Assembly: GCF_010731595.1 (NCBI RefSeq)
Contig: NZ_AP022582.1
Coordinates: 2,046,001 to 2,110,000, forward strand
From: Mycobacterium seoulense
Lineage (GTDB): Bacteria > Actinomycetota > Actinomycetes > Mycobacteriales > Mycobacteriaceae
Direction of reading: 5' to 3'
DNA length: 64,000 nt
Below the pieces are notes generated by a model that was not told where the DNA came from, ran no database searches, and saw only the letters and a list, made by a program, of their open reading frames with translations. Of the stretch, positions 63,452 to 64,000 are shown in pieces. The position numbers were made by a program, and so were the translations under genes. Position 1 is the stretch's first letter. Each line of letters begins with the position of its first letter.

Positions 63452-64000
63452 ATGACGCAACCCGAGGGTCTCCTCCCGCCGATGAAGTGGAACGCGTGGG
63501 GTGACCCCGCCGCGGCCAAGCCGCTCTCGGAGGGGATCCGGGCACTGCTGAAACAGGCTGTGGGCGTGGAGGATTCCGGTGCCGCCGAACTCGCACCCGA
63601 CCAGGTGCGGCTGCGACCGTCGGCGTTGTCGGAGGCCGACCGCGACGCGCTGGCGGGCGTCGTCGGTGCGCCGTACTGCCGCACCGACGACCTGGACCGG
63701 TTGCTGCACGCGGGCGGCAAGTCCACCATCGACCTGCTGCGCCGCAAGGACCCGGGGGTCCAGGACGCGCCCGACGCCGTCCTGCTGCCCGGCGACGACG
63801 AGGCCGTGGCCGGGATTCTCCGCTACTGCACCGAGCACCGCATCGCGGTCGTCCCCTTCGGCGGCGGCACCAGTGTGGTCGGCGGCCTGGACCCCATCCG
63901 CGGCGAATTCCACGCGGTCGTGGCCCTCGACCTGCGCCGCCTCGACCAACTGATCTCGCTCGACGACGTGTCCGGCCAGGCAGTGTTCGGGGCCGGCGTC
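63452..64000 (+). CDS. FAD-linked oxidase (alkyldihydroxyacetonephosphate synthase-like), 5' part
   Basis: Runs off the right edge with 183 codons visible. The start MTQPEGLLPPMKWNAWGDP and the FAD-binding core VVPFGGGTSVVGGLDPIRG place it in the FAD_binding_4 family with alkyl-DHAP synthases; corresponds to Rv2251. The conserved C-terminal half is outside the window. It is divergent from the TetR gene and adjacent to glpD1, which acts on a related glycerol-phosphate substrate. Its reaction is not established. Confidence 0.88.
   Translation, partial: MTQPEGLLPPMKWNAWGDPAAAKPLSEGIRALLKQAVGVEDSGAAELAPDQVRLRPSALSEADRDALAGVVGAPYCRTDDLDRLLHAGGKSTIDLLRRKDPGVQDAPDAVLLPGDDEAVAGILRYCTEHRIAVVPFGGGTSVVGGLDPIRGEFHAVVALDLRRLDQLISLDDVSGQAVFGAGV

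Overview
The window is chromosomal DNA of a high-GC mycobacterium. Gene content and order match the well-known slow-grower backbone: lipB-lipA, glnA1, glnE, glnA2, the CaeA/Hip1 hydrolases, panB, the CYTH/CHAD gene, rnpB, cobC, ptkA-ptpA, cobD, ahpE, aceE, mabR-fabD-acpM-kasA-kasB-accD6, glpD and an FAD-linked oxidase, in the order of Rv2216 to Rv2251 of M. tuberculosis. Extra genes inserted into this order suggest a non-tuberculous, probably M. avium complex-like species. The species call is inference.

Layout. 1-5.1 kb: epimerase tail, lipoate synthesis, two small membrane proteins and glnA1. 5.1-5.9 kb: a gene-poor stretch with a terminator, a tiny secreted-peptide candidate and a frame-broken glycine-rich repeat. 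5.9-12.4 kb: a minus-strand run of glnA2, then the translationally coupled glnE, thioesterase and LLM oxidoreductase genes, then an acetyltransferase. 12.5-21 kb: two exported alpha/beta hydrolases, panB, a Tat-exported GH5-like protein, the CYTH/CHAD protein, RNase P RNA (minus) and a 2OG-Fe(II) oxygenase. 21-26.8 kb: accessory genes (P450, low-GC membrane protein, Tpx, ferredoxin, molybdopterin oxidoreductase, TetR). 26.8-34.7 kb: a tightly overlapping minus-strand run of cobC, Nif3, zinc ribbon and RNase H/phosphatase, then plus-strand ptkA-ptpA-SURF1, cobD and an MpaB-like gene.

34.7-48 kb is an accessory region ending at a tRNA-Val gene. Its core (35.9-42.4 kb) holds a cupin, a DUF1330 protein, an AraC regulator, a wax ester synthase/DGAT, an alpha/beta hydrolase and an SDR. 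Four promoters here carry the same 37-bp tandem operator (two 16-bp direct repeats TTGRC-N7-GACA, 21 bp apart), so the genes look like one local AraC regulon controlling lipid, ketone or epoxide metabolism. The core is bordered by an intact epoxide hydrolase gene on one side and a truncated copy of the same gene on the other, and it contains gene remnants (arylsulfatase tail, membrane-protein tail). Two secreted proteins, a DUF4242-like protein and a large LuxR ATPase regulator follow.

48-64 kb returns to the backbone: ahpE, DUF3052, a lipoprotein, aceE, then the mycolic-acid FAS-II operon behind its regulator MabR with a matching palindrome before fabD. It ends with an FAD monooxygenase carrying an operator-like palindrome at its start, glpD coupled to a TetR gene, and a divergent FAD-linked oxidase that runs off the window. 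The latter two are separated by only 17 bp and look leaderless.
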